A stretch of DNA of 64,000 bases, taken from positions 1-64,000 of the forward strand of contig JAADGH010000239.1 in the NCBI GenBank assembly GCA_013152475.1. The letters are read 5' to 3'. Shown piece after piece: positions 18,537 through 27,179 of the stretch. Made by a program: the position numbers and the translations under genes. Origin of the DNA: Planctomycetota bacterium. Its GTDB lineage: Bacteria; Planctomycetota; Brocadiia; JAADGH01. Positions within the stretch are counted from its first letter, which is position 1; every line of letters begins with the position of its first letter. Below the pieces are notes generated by a model, which saw only the letters and a list, made by a program, of their open reading frames with translations, searched no databases and was not told the origin of the DNA.

Positions 18537-19526
18537 TCACCGTTGCGGCTGACGTCTTACCTGTGTCCAATGCCGAATCTTCCCGGTTACAGTAGATGTA
18601 TTCTTGCCCACACTGACTGTGGTCGCAAGGTATCCGGTCGCTTCCACCTCGACGATATATCCCTTGGACACAGCAAAATAGGCGACGTACTCGAACTCGG
18701 CTTTGCTGTCGAGCGCTGCGTCCTTTTCGGCAAGTGTTATGCGCTTGGTCGCGTGGATGGTAAAATGCCCCACGAGTCGCGCGCACGTTTCTTTTCTCCT
18801 GGAGACCAAATCCGCCAGGACGAATCGCCCACTTGCACGGGCAGTAGGCGAGCGCAGTTCCCTCGGCAGAAGTGCGTTGCACCCCCCTGCCGCCAGAACC
18901 CCGGTCGCCAACCAGGCATCCTTCCTCGCAACCGACTTCTTGGGCAAGGGAATGATGACCTGGGCAAGGATGTCCTCGGGACGCTCGACACCTTCGGCAA
19001 CGACCGACCCCGCCACGATGCCCCCTTTGTCCGTGGCGTACGCCTTGATCTTCATGTTGCCAAACGACTCGGCATGTTCGGCTGTGATGTCCTTTTTCTC
19101 CTCGATCAGACCTCGCAGCCTGCGCCGCATCTCAAATTGGAACCCTTCCCCGGTTTTTTCAGCAATGGATTGGACCAGTTCCACGTCCAACTGCCGCTTC
19201 GCGGGGATCGACAGCACGGAGGCCGGACCGGAAAACTCGAACACAGAATTGATGCGGAAGGTGAGCGTTTCACCTTTCTCCGGCCTGTAACGCAGGTCAT
19301 ACTTCCGTCCTCCATGGAGCAATCGCGGCGGCCTGGGTTCCGGACGGCTCAGGTTGACCAAGACTCCCCCGCATCGAGTGCAGTATTTCCATCGCGGATC
19401 GCCCGGCGCAAAGCACTCGCCGCAGAGCCGTCTTCGTGTCTGCCCCATACAGTCGACGGCCAAGAGGAGAATGCACGCGAGTGATAGTGTCCGCCCAAAC
19501 TTGCAGTACGTCCACGCCTTGCTCAC
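18537..19526 (-). CDS. Exported protein with an N-terminal Cys4 zinc ribbon, unknown function
   Basis: This is 329 residues. A signal-like N-terminus (residues 10-28, LSLACILLLAVDCMG) is followed at once by a CGEC-x11-CTRC zinc ribbon. The remaining 260 residues look like a beta-rich lipoprotein-type domain with no known motif (TLTFRINSVFEFSG and QLDVELVQSIAEKTGEGFQF near the start). A zinc ribbon on the exported side is unusual. The ribbon could instead be cytoplasmic if the hydrophobic stretch is an anchor in the other direction. The gene overlaps the creatininase-family gene upstream as ATGA, so the two are translated together. Confidence 0.75.
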   Translation of the reverse strand: MSKAWTYCKFGRTLSLACILLLAVDCMGQTRRRLCGECFAPGDPRWKYCTRCGGVLVNLSRPEPRPPRLLHGGRKYDLRYRPEKGETLTFRINSVFEFSGPASVLSIPAKRQLDVELVQSIAEKTGEGFQFEMRRRLRGLIEEKKDITAEHAESFGNMKIKAYATDKGGIVAGSVVAEGVERPEDILAQVIIPLPKKSVARKDAWLATGVLAAGGCNALLPRELRSPTARASGRFVLADLVSRRKETCARLVGHFTIHATKRITLAEKDAALDSKAEFEYVAYFAVSKGYIVEVEATGYLATTVSVGKNTSTVTGKIRHWTQVRRQPQR

Positions 19527-20335
19527 GTGCGCCCTCGTTTGGTCTCTCGTTCCATCCTTCGGACAAGGCTGGCCAGTGTCTCGACCATCTCCTCGAACAA
19601 CACCCGGCCGAACTTTTTTGTCGCGCGGAGGCCGCCGTCGTTTGGGACACCGTATTTGTACGGCGCTTCGCGTTCGGGCTTGTGTTTTGGCCGCCGCTTG
19701 AGGATGAATTCGTCCCTATAGTAGGCCGGTGACTTCGGTTTTTTGGGTTGGAGGGTTCCGCGTGTCTCCGGGGTGTCGAAAGGACGAACATCCCGGACGA
19801 GATCGGGGCAGATGTGAAGCATGAGGCTCGTCTCCCCCTCCCCCGCGTGCTCGCCACCCCCCGCGAGAAGCTCCTTCCATGCCTTGGAAAGGGACAATGC
19901 CGGACAAAACGCCGCCTGCGTGCCGCGGGCCTGCTCCATGATGCGGTACCCGGCCTCCTTGCATGCGTTCAGATGTTCCGTGCCGCAGTGGCCGGCGAAG
20001 ATAATGATGTTCCTGACTCCCTGTTCGGCCAAGGAGAGGCCGATCTCCACGATCATCTGCGTGGTGGTTTGCGGTGAGATGTCGGTGGTCCCCAGCAGCT
20101 TGCCGCCGGAATAGCTGTAGCAGAGCGGCGGCGGCGCAAGACAGCCCGTTCGGCGGGAGACCTCCTTCGCGATCTCGTAGGCGGCAAGGTAATCCGTCGA
20201 GAGAGGCAAATGGTAGCCATGCTGTTCCGTACCTCCGGACGCCAGGAGAGCCGTCTTCGTCTTTTTCAGGGCGTGAATCATGTCCTTGACGGTCATTTCT
20301 TCCATGATGTTGCCGGTTCGTTTTGCACGTCCCAT
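19523..20335 (-). CDS. Creatininase-family amidohydrolase
   Basis: This is 270 residues. Family motifs are GTEQHGYHLPLSTD (metal-binding Glu and His), FAGHCGTEH and GGEHAGEGETS. These are the zinc/manganese ligands of creatininase, formamide hydrolases and mycofactocin MftE. They cleave a small amide, lactam or peptide bond; the actual substrate is unknown. The start at 20335 has GAGGTG five bases upstream, and a strong promoter lies 71 bases further out. The gene is coupled by ATGA to the zinc-ribbon protein. No mycofactocin or riboflavin genes are nearby to identify the pathway. Confidence 0.85.
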   Translation of the reverse strand: MGRAKRTGNIMEEMTVKDMIHALKKTKTALLASGGTEQHGYHLPLSTDYLAAYEIAKEVSRRTGCLAPPPLCYSYSGGKLLGTTDISPQTTTQMIVEIGLSLAEQGVRNIIIFAGHCGTEHLNACKEAGYRIMEQARGTQAAFCPALSLSKAWKELLAGGGEHAGEGETSLMLHICPDLVRDVRPFDTPETRGTLQPKKPKSPAYYRDEFILKRRPKHKPEREAPYKYGVPNDGGLRATKKFGRVLFEEMVETLASLVRRMERETKRGRT

Positions 20336-20405
20336 CCGCGCACCTCGCTTTCCACAACGGTAGAGACAGGTGAGAGAAACACACGGGCGATTCTGTCGTG
20401 CCGGG

Positions 20406-20434
20406 ATTATACCCCTTGAGTATGAGGAGGTCAA
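20406..20434 (-). promoter_or_regulatory. Strong promoter for the creatininase-family operon
   Basis: On the minus strand it is TTGACC, 17 bases, TATAAT, which is nearly perfect consensus. The leader to the ATG at 20335 is about 65 bases. Confidence 0.7.
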
Positions 20435-20563
20435 CAATGGGAGAAGGCACACGAGCAGTGCGGGCGGCATGGAAAAGAAATGGGCGGTCACCTCTCCCCT
20501 CAAGCGCCCCCGAGAGGCAAGGGGGGGGGACACACTGTCAACGGGGACCGCCCAAAGCGATAT

Positions 20564-21013
20564 TCAATTGCCGTTTAAAATCAACTCCTGCACGCGGATC
20601 GGGAGTTTTCCCGGCTCGGCCTCTTCTTTGCCGTTCTCATCGGCAAGTTGCAGGGACTCTGTGGGATAGACGACCGTCCCCCCGTGCTCGGCTAACTGGC
20701 CTGCGACATAGACCCCCTCGAACCCGGCGATGATGCCGGACTTGTTCTCGGCCCCAGCCACTTGCTCGATAGCGGCATTGGTATTGCCGAAGAGGTAGGG
20801 AACGTCCCCCGAGTAGTGCTCGTCGGAAAACACAAAACCCACTTCCGCCTCGTACGGGGCCTGACTGATGGTCTCCCATACTTGCTTCCTGCGCTGTTGA
20901 AACTCGGCCGTGGGTATCTTTTTTCTTCGATCTATCTCCGGCCACTCGTCCAGAACGCACAGGACTCGGTCGGTTTTTTTCTTTCTGGATTCCATCAGGT
21001 CGTCAGAGGACAT
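20564..21013 (-). CDS. Orphan creatinase/M24-peptidase N-terminal-like domain, probably truncated
   Basis: This is 149 residues. The central part (VGFVFSDEHYSGDVPYLFGN, then GFEGVYVAGQLA) resembles the non-catalytic N-terminal domain of M24 (Xaa-Pro aminopeptidase/creatinase-type) proteins. The metal-binding catalytic domain that normally follows is absent: the frame ends VQELILNGN with TGA, and nothing like the M24 core resumes in any frame downstream. A Lys/Arg-rich start (ESRKKKTDR) precedes it. It has its own good promoter but no clear ribosome site, so it may be a degrading gene or a domain kept for another use. Confidence 0.6.
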   Translation of the reverse strand: MSSDDLMESRKKKTDRVLCVLDEWPEIDRRKKIPTAEFQQRRKQVWETISQAPYEAEVGFVFSDEHYSGDVPYLFGNTNAAIEQVAGAENKSGIIAGFEGVYVAGQLAEHGGTVVYPTESLQLADENGKEEAEPGKLPIRVQELILNGN

Positions 21014-21043
21014 CCGGCATGAAACTACTCGCTAACTGTAGGT

Positions 21044-21072
21044 AGTATACTCGAATTGCCCGCAAAGTTCAA
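21044..21072 (-). promoter_or_regulatory. Promoter for the gene at 20564-21013
   Basis: Minus strand: TTGAAC, 17 bases, TATACT. It starts transcription about 25 bases before the ATG at 21013. Confidence 0.6.
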
Positions 21073-21088
21073 GTCGCGAAAAAAATTC

Positions 21089-21658
21089 TCACTTCTTTTG
21101 CAGTGTCCGCAGGGCCAAAGCGGCCATGTCCCTGACTTGGGGGTCCTGCGACCTTTGCAACGCATCAAGAAACGGCGCCGCCTCTTGCACCCGGGCGGGA
21201 TGGACCTCCGCCAGACGCCTGATGCCCCAAAGCGCCCCCCGCTGAAGCGGAGGGTACTCCAGATAGTTCCCCGCGGGGTTGATGAAGGACACCAGGACAT
21301 GAGCAAACTCGTCGGCGAGGCCCTTGTGGTTGGCCATGATCTCGGCCATCGCCTCCGGAGCGCCCCACCCGATCCCGCCCGACTCGTCGTTCAGCGACCA
21401 CATCAAACGGCGCATGATCGTCCGCGCCCTTTCCATGCTCTCTTCGGCCAGCATGGACACGATCTTTCCCATCGCCACGATGGCTGGCGTACGCAACCGG
21501 TCGTTCTTTTCGCACAATAAAGCCAGCAAGGCTTGAATGACGGAACGCGTGGGCAGGCGCTGGAGATCGTCGAGGACCTGTTCGGGATCGTCGGACAGGA
21601 GCAGCGCAGCCACCGTGGTTCGGATGTCGCCTTGTTCCTTGTTCCTGCACGGTGTCAT
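21089..21658 (-). CDS. HEAT-repeat protein (DVU0298-like)
   Basis: This is 189 residues, all helical. Paired-helix HEAT repeats are visible (VIQALLALLCEKNDRLRTPA, ALWGIRRLAEVHPARVQEAA and the final PQVRDMAALALRTL). The central segment GGIGWGAPEAMAEIMA is characteristic of a conserved family named after the Desulfovibrio protein DVU0298. It is cytoplasmic, with no catalytic residues. Such proteins usually act as scaffolds or modifiers of a partner enzyme, which is not identified here. It is divergent from the amidohydrolase gene. Confidence 0.75.
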   Translation of the reverse strand: MTPCRNKEQGDIRTTVAALLLSDDPEQVLDDLQRLPTRSVIQALLALLCEKNDRLRTPAIVAMGKIVSMLAEESMERARTIMRRLMWSLNDESGGIGWGAPEAMAEIMANHKGLADEFAHVLVSFINPAGNYLEYPPLQRGALWGIRRLAEVHPARVQEAAPFLDALQRSQDPQVRDMAALALRTLQKK

Positions 21659-21919
21659 TGCTTCACCCGTCCGGGATGGGATTTATCCAAGGGAGTCGGC
21701 CCGCTTCTGCGTGGCTTGTCCAGTTCAATGGTATGGGCAAACAATGCCTCGCCTCCCGGGATCGGCCTGACTCCTGTCTGCTTCTTATTCTATTTCAAAA
21801 CCGTCTTTACGGGAAAAGAAAAATCGTCGAGGCAGGCAACCATTTGTCCGGTCCACACTGGACAGAGCGAATGCAGGACATTAGAATGGCGCATTGACAA
21901 CTTGGTAAGGAGATCCACA

Positions 21920-22747
21920 ATGTACCTGAACCACTGCCATATCTTCCCCCACGGCGCGTTCCCCGGCAGGCCGGAGCTCGGCACACTGCCCGAGCTCGAC
22001 AAGTTCATGAAGCTGCACCAGATCGAGAAGACCATCGCCTTTGCACCGTTCTGGGGTCCAAAAACGAAGGAACTCCTGGCGGGCGAGGAGATCAACGCGT
22101 GGCTCCACCGCAACCTTCAGGACTATCCAAATATATACGGTGCGGTCACCGTTTCGCCGAAGGCGCCGGGCGCGTGCGCCTTGCTCGAGGAATACCTCGC
22201 CAAGGGATTCGTTGGCGTGAAGGCCCATCCCCCAGTTATGGGCTTTCGTATCGACGACACGGCGTGCGATGATTTCTATGCCCTGGCCGCGGAACTCGGT
22301 GTCTTTGTTCTGTTCCATACCGGCGTGCATGGCGGTCGTCTGGAGGACTATCAACCCTTGCTCATCGACAACATCATGGCCAGGCACCCGAAGCTGTGCG
22401 TGATCATCGAACACATGGGGGCATCGGGCGGGATCGGGCGAGGTTTCTTCGATCAGGCCCTCGCCGTTATCCACAACCACAGCGCCCGGTGGAAGGACAG
22501 CGGCGTCTATGCCGGTCTCACCGGCCTGGCCAAACCGCAGCACCGGCAACTCGTGGCCGACACCATCCAGGAGGCCGGATCGAAGGGGTGTATCTTCGGC
22601 CTCGACTGGCCGCATATGGAAGGCACACCCGCGGACGCCTATCGGTATCGATCCGAATTGGATGTGATCCACTCCCTCGGGCTAACCCCCGAACAGGAGG
22701 ATGATGTTTTTGGCGGGACATTGGCCACGTTGACCGGAGTCAAATAG
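21920..22747 (+). CDS. Amidohydrolase-2-family TIM-barrel protein
   Basis: This is 275 residues. It starts MYLNHCHIFPHG with an HxH metal pair (His5, His7). It then shows VKAHPP, FHTGVHGG, IIEHMG and GLDWPH, the expected ligand strands of amidohydrolase-related decarboxylases and lactonases. The start at 21920 follows AAGGAG by seven bases; longer frames upstream have no ribosome site and pass through the divergent HEAT gene's promoter area. Substrates of this family are small carboxylates or lactones. No substrate can be chosen here. Confidence 0.82.
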   Translation: MYLNHCHIFPHGAFPGRPELGTLPELDKFMKLHQIEKTIAFAPFWGPKTKELLAGEEINAWLHRNLQDYPNIYGAVTVSPKAPGACALLEEYLAKGFVGVKAHPPVMGFRIDDTACDDFYALAAELGVFVLFHTGVHGGRLEDYQPLLIDNIMARHPKLCVIIEHMGASGGIGRGFFDQALAVIHNHSARWKDSGVYAGLTGLAKPQHRQLVADTIQEAGSKGCIFGLDWPHMEGTPADAYRYRSELDVIHSLGLTPEQEDDVFGGTLATLTGVK

Positions 22748-22786
22748 ACCCGAGGAAGAAGCAATGCCCTCCTGTGCCGCGCCAAG

Positions 22787-24292
22787 CTACCATGTGTAAT
22801 GCACGGTATAGATAACTGTCTCTATGCCGTCCGGTGGAATCTGGATGCGGAACTCCGCTGTGCGCGCGTCGGTCTTCGTAAACTCGTGCGACTTCTCTGT
22901 GATTTCCCAGTTGATCCAGCGGTAGAGATGTTCGACCACGCGCACCTCGACGTTTTCGGCTTTGTGATTGCGCACAGTGATCTCAAATGACTCATCCAGC
23001 CAGCATCGGGCCGTATCGATCTTGTAATTCGTCTGCCGCCGCTCGCCGATGATGTCGAAGGCGTTGCCCGTATAGACGCGCACTTTCTCATCGCGCGGGG
23101 TGTGGTCGATGATGTTCTCGCCGGTGAACTCCAACTGCCCGTCGGCGTCGCGCCGGTAGAAGCGCACCCGCCCGCGCGGGAGGGCGATGCCGAGGTGGTT
23201 CTCTTTGGTGTTCTTGAACTCGCGCATGACCCAGACCTTCGGGTTGCACACCGTGCCATATTCGCGATTGCGGCGAATGCTGTCCGCTGACCAGCCACGA
23301 TAGCGATTCCAGTTGATCTTCGCACCATCGTAAACATATAGTCTTTGGGATGTTACGCCCGACGCACGGACGAACTCAACCTGCTTCGTCTCTCGATCTC
23401 GGAGGGTTGTACGTCTGGCCAATGTATAGAGGTGGTACTCATCGAACGCCTTCTCCGATACCGGCGGCATCATCGCCTTATCAGCCATACGGCTTCTCAG
23501 CAGTCCACCGCCGTACTGGGCTCCCGGTTGAATCTTGCTCACGTCCCCCGCCATCAACTTGATTTTCGCATTCTTAAACACCTTCCCGCTCTGGTTGTCC
23601 ATCGTCACCCAACCGACGATATCGAGAATATCGCTCTTCTCAGGGGAGACAACGTTGTAGTCCGCCTCCCAGCTCATGCCCCCCGTGACATAGCACAGCT
23701 CCGCATCGAACTTGCCCGCGTGATCTGTCTCGATGACCCACTGGAGCGTCGGCTTGAGGATCGTGTCATCGCCCAACGCCGGGAAGAGCGGCGTCCCGGG
23801 GAGTTGGAAACGGAGCTTGCCGTTCACCTCGATGATCGGCTGGCCCGACGCACCCCGGGCATAGGCCATCTGGCGCTGGTAGTACTGGCTACCATACCGG
23901 CGCAGGCCCGTCTGATGCGGGACATATCCCGATCGCACAATTTTCCCCTTCACAATCTTTGCATTCTCGCCGACGCCGATCTGGAACTCGATGGTCTTTC
24001 CTTCATAGAGAGAGAGCAGCAGCGCTTGCGAGATCGGATCGGCGCGGTAGTTCTGTTCCAATATCTGCAATGCACGTTTGCCCGTCGGATCGCGGAGAAT
24101 GACCGAGTCCGGCTCCAGGTGCGCGGTGGTCTCTGTGAACTTCAGGCGATTGACTCCCTGCCGCAGATCGAGGGGGATCGTGTCCCTGACCACAGCGAAG
24201 TTCTGGTTGTAGATCGTCAATGATGGATCGGCAGCGACGACCCCGACCCAGACGACAACGCCGACAATCACTGCACTCCACACTCGTCTCAT
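22787..24292 (-). CDS. Exported DUF4139-type protein
   Basis: This is 501 residues with a clear signal (MRRVWSAVIVGVVVWVGVVAA). The body matches the DUF4139 pattern: LTIYNQNFAVVRDTIPLDL at the start, GMSWEADYNV in the middle, WVTMDNQSGKVFKNAKIKLM, then HLYTLARRTTLRDRETKQVE and a beta-sandwich C-terminus ending VIYTVHYTW. Proteins of this family are periplasmic or exported and of unknown biochemical role. It stands between the convergent amidohydrolase and a large exported gene upstream on the same strand. Confidence 0.85.
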   Translation of the reverse strand: MRRVWSAVIVGVVVWVGVVAADPSLTIYNQNFAVVRDTIPLDLRQGVNRLKFTETTAHLEPDSVILRDPTGKRALQILEQNYRADPISQALLLSLYEGKTIEFQIGVGENAKIVKGKIVRSGYVPHQTGLRRYGSQYYQRQMAYARGASGQPIIEVNGKLRFQLPGTPLFPALGDDTILKPTLQWVIETDHAGKFDAELCYVTGGMSWEADYNVVSPEKSDILDIVGWVTMDNQSGKVFKNAKIKLMAGDVSKIQPGAQYGGGLLRSRMADKAMMPPVSEKAFDEYHLYTLARRTTLRDRETKQVEFVRASGVTSQRLYVYDGAKINWNRYRGWSADSIRRNREYGTVCNPKVWVMREFKNTKENHLGIALPRGRVRFYRRDADGQLEFTGENIIDHTPRDEKVRVYTGNAFDIIGERRQTNYKIDTARCWLDESFEITVRNHKAENVEVRVVEHLYRWINWEITEKSHEFTKTDARTAEFRIQIPPDGIETVIYTVHYTW

Positions 24293-24427
24293 GGCCCTTC
24301 TCCTTTCCTTGATGCGGTGACCACCTGTAGTTGGTTAGACGCGAAAGAATACTCTCAGGTTCCCAAGCCCTATTGTGTTTTTCCGGGGTGTGTCGTAACG
24401 CTGGTCACATCCAATAGTACGATACGC

Positions 24428-27058
24428 CTACTTTTCGATCAACCTGACTTCCCACGGTTTCAGGCTCAAATCGATCGTTTGCCCTGCCCATGCGAGTTTG
24501 CCGCGCTGCGCCACATCGGTGATATTCACCAGAACCACGGCCTCGCTCCCGTCGGGGGCGCAATAGGCATTGTGAAGGATTGCCGGCAGCGTCCGCTCTT
24601 TGGATATGTTCACTTCACCACAGTCGAGCTTCGGGGGATGCAACATGCGGCCCAGGAGAAGATAGGAACGGCCCTTTCCATGGAACAGCTCGACCCATTG
24701 CACTGCCAGGTCGTGATCGGCAGGAACCCCCTTCGTCATAACAGGCCGCCACTCGCCGTCTCCCGTCTGTTCCTCCAGCGCAATATCATCGATCCATATC
24801 TTGCACGGGCCGACAATGTTGAGCATGATGCGGAGAAAGTCGGCACCCTCCGGGACTGTAAACTCGGCCTCGCCACGGCGCCACTCATCGCACTGCATCA
24901 CCGTGATCTTGCCTCCACCCTTCGACTTCAACTGTCTCGTCAGGGCGGCGAACGGGATGGCGTTAGGCTTGGGAAGATTCTCCGCCTTGAACCACAGACT
25001 CAGGCGATATCGCTTGCCGACCTCCAAGGCGCCGTCGCCAATCGGAACGTTCTGCGACACCTGCGTGATGCCATCTTCTTTCCTGCATTCGAGACGCAGG
25101 CTGAACCGGCCCCCATGCTTGACCTTTTCATCGCAGTAGGGAACCCCCTCAAATTTCTTGTCCTTCCAGCCCTTCACGTGCTGCCAACCTTCGGGAACGT
25201 TTTCCTCCCACACCTCGAATCCACCGTTCTTCAGGAGGGGGGCGGGGTACACCGGCCAGTGTGGCACGATGTGAGGAACCTGTCCATTCACCAGGCAGTA
25301 GGCCATCATCCGTTTGTCGTTTCGGCGCGGGTTGCTCTGGAAGCACGGCACGAACTCGTGATACAGGTAGCTGAAGACGGACGCCGGCGTGTGACCGGGG
25401 GCCATTGGCTTCCAGACCACCTGCCAGTCGCGGTAATCTTGGATGCCGATCTCCTGGTTAAACAACTCTTGCGGCTGCTCGAAGCCGACGATGATGTCAC
25501 GGTTGACGGCCTTGCACACGTCGCGCATCGTGCGGAGCTGTTCATGGAACGCCTCGGCATCCCACAGTCCCGGTCCCGGGGGATGGCCATGCTGTGCGCT
25601 GAAGCAATTGCCGCCGCCGGGCATCCCTCCGCTGACGACCTGGTCCACCTGGATCATATCTCCGCCGCGCTTGGCCAACTCGACCGCAATGTTGTTAAGC
25701 CAGTTTCGTGTCCACGCATCACCGCGGCACAATGTCGCGTTCTCGCCACCGCGCAGCCAGCGATACTTGCGGATGTAGGGCGAACCGTTGCGGGTGATGA
25801 TTGTGTGCGACTTGCCTTCTCGGGCATACCACTCCCGACCGTCATACTCGAACGTGTCGTCATCTCGTTTCTGATATGTCAGGGCCCACTGATAACCCGA
25901 CGGCCAGAAGAAGGTGTGCCCGCCGGCTGCATGGACTGCATCTACGTATTTGCGAAATCCATTTTCCGAGGGATAGGGTGGGAAGTACTTGGGCGAGACC
26001 CAGGAACCAATGCCCTCCCACCCCCAGAAGGCGACGATCAGAGGAACGTTCGGAAAGTATTTGGCATAATAATCCTTCAGCCACCCTTCGATGCGCTCCG
26101 GGCGCCCCAACCAATGGCGGCCGAAGCGGACCATCATCGGCCCCTGCCGCAGCCAATTCGGCAAATCATCTCGCCGGGCCAATGTGCGCTTGCACCAGGG
26201 CTGCTTCAAGGCCCATGCCTTGTAGATGTCCGCCGCATCGCGCCAGTCCGTCGGCCTCTCTGCCTTGGGAGACCGGAAAGTTCCTTGCCCAATGGGGTAT
26301 GCCAGCTTGAATGGCTTCGAGAGATCGTGGAACCCATGATGGCGCCAGAACAGTTCAACACCGGTCTTCGTTCGCCGCATACCCAAGGACTTCGGATAGC
26401 CTTTGGTGTCCCGGGTGGCGGTATAGACCCCGGCCCGTGCGTCGTAGTAGCACCCGAATTGCGCAGCGAGGACGCTCGGCTGCCGCGCAGCGACCCACTT
26501 CCCCAGCGGCCACCGGTGCGGTTGCTGAAACACCCCGCCCATGCTCAGGCCATAGACGAAGGCGTCGCTCTCGCCATTGCCACCCAGAGGCGCCCGAAGT
26601 GCAATGACGGGATACTCCACGTCCTCCAGGATCAATGCCTCCTCGCTCTCGACGCGAAAGCTCCAGAGCGCAAGTTTCCCATCAGCACTGAGCTTGACCA
26701 CGCAGACGGCAGTAACCCGCCGCCCCCCTATCGCCTTGAACGTCAGACTTGCCCGGTTCTTCTCCACAACATACTCGACGGTCTCCGCATCCCGGCTCGA
26801 TAGCCAAACGAGTTTTTCTACCGATTTTCCCCGTGGCGACACGGCAATTTGGAACAGAGGTGCAGGCGCATCCTTCACGGCGAATTCTTGCCCGGACGAA
26901 TTGTCCACCAGGGAAGTAATCCCCCCTTTTGCCTCCTTGCCCAAGCGTATTGTGAACTCCGGGCCGCGGATGACGACATATGTTGCGTCGTTGTGGACTT
27001 CTCCCTGGCCCCAGGCAACCGACCCGATGGCAAGAACCACAACCACAAATCGCAACAT
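24428..27058 (-). CDS. Large exported TIM-barrel-like glycan protein with a jelly-roll module
   Basis: This is 876 residues. The signal is MLRFVVVVLAIGSVAWG; the ATG at 27058 has AGAGGA seven bases upstream. Residues about 20-270 are a beta-sandwich. Residues 280-610 look like a glycoside-hydrolase-type TIM barrel (DUF6259-like), with VPLIVAFWGWEGIGSW, AAGGHTFFWPSGYQW, DMIQVDQV and DIIVGFEQPQ. A CBM4/9-like jelly roll (about 615-770, NGGFEVWEENVPEGW) and a short C-terminal sandwich follow. Acidic residues in the barrel strands could be catalytic, but no catalytic pair can be assigned with confidence. A secreted or periplasmic glycosidase is inferred. Confidence 0.78.
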   Translation of the reverse strand: MLRFVVVVLAIGSVAWGQGEVHNDATYVVIRGPEFTIRLGKEAKGGITSLVDNSSGQEFAVKDAPAPLFQIAVSPRGKSVEKLVWLSSRDAETVEYVVEKNRASLTFKAIGGRRVTAVCVVKLSADGKLALWSFRVESEEALILEDVEYPVIALRAPLGGNGESDAFVYGLSMGGVFQQPHRWPLGKWVAARQPSVLAAQFGCYYDARAGVYTATRDTKGYPKSLGMRRTKTGVELFWRHHGFHDLSKPFKLAYPIGQGTFRSPKAERPTDWRDAADIYKAWALKQPWCKRTLARRDDLPNWLRQGPMMVRFGRHWLGRPERIEGWLKDYYAKYFPNVPLIVAFWGWEGIGSWVSPKYFPPYPSENGFRKYVDAVHAAGGHTFFWPSGYQWALTYQKRDDDTFEYDGREWYAREGKSHTIITRNGSPYIRKYRWLRGGENATLCRGDAWTRNWLNNIAVELAKRGGDMIQVDQVVSGGMPGGGNCFSAQHGHPPGPGLWDAEAFHEQLRTMRDVCKAVNRDIIVGFEQPQELFNQEIGIQDYRDWQVVWKPMAPGHTPASVFSYLYHEFVPCFQSNPRRNDKRMMAYCLVNGQVPHIVPHWPVYPAPLLKNGGFEVWEENVPEGWQHVKGWKDKKFEGVPYCDEKVKHGGRFSLRLECRKEDGITQVSQNVPIGDGALEVGKRYRLSLWFKAENLPKPNAIPFAALTRQLKSKGGGKITVMQCDEWRRGEAEFTVPEGADFLRIMLNIVGPCKIWIDDIALEEQTGDGEWRPVMTKGVPADHDLAVQWVELFHGKGRSYLLLGRMLHPPKLDCGEVNISKERTLPAILHNAYCAPDGSEAVVLVNITDVAQRGKLAWAGQTIDLSLKPWEVRLIEK

Positions 27059-27179
27059 CCTCAGTCCTCTCTTGTTTTCCAAGTCATGGTCCATACCGGC
27101 CCGCTGTGCGAACTCCCCCCGCAATCACTGGCAAGCTCCCCTTCCCCTCAGATGTGCCTCCGCAATCAATCCACCTGCA

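Noticed and set aside
20564-20566. TGA ending the M24-like domain as a selenocysteine codon
   Set aside because: The frame after the TGA does not resume the M24 fold and has no family similarity that I can see.
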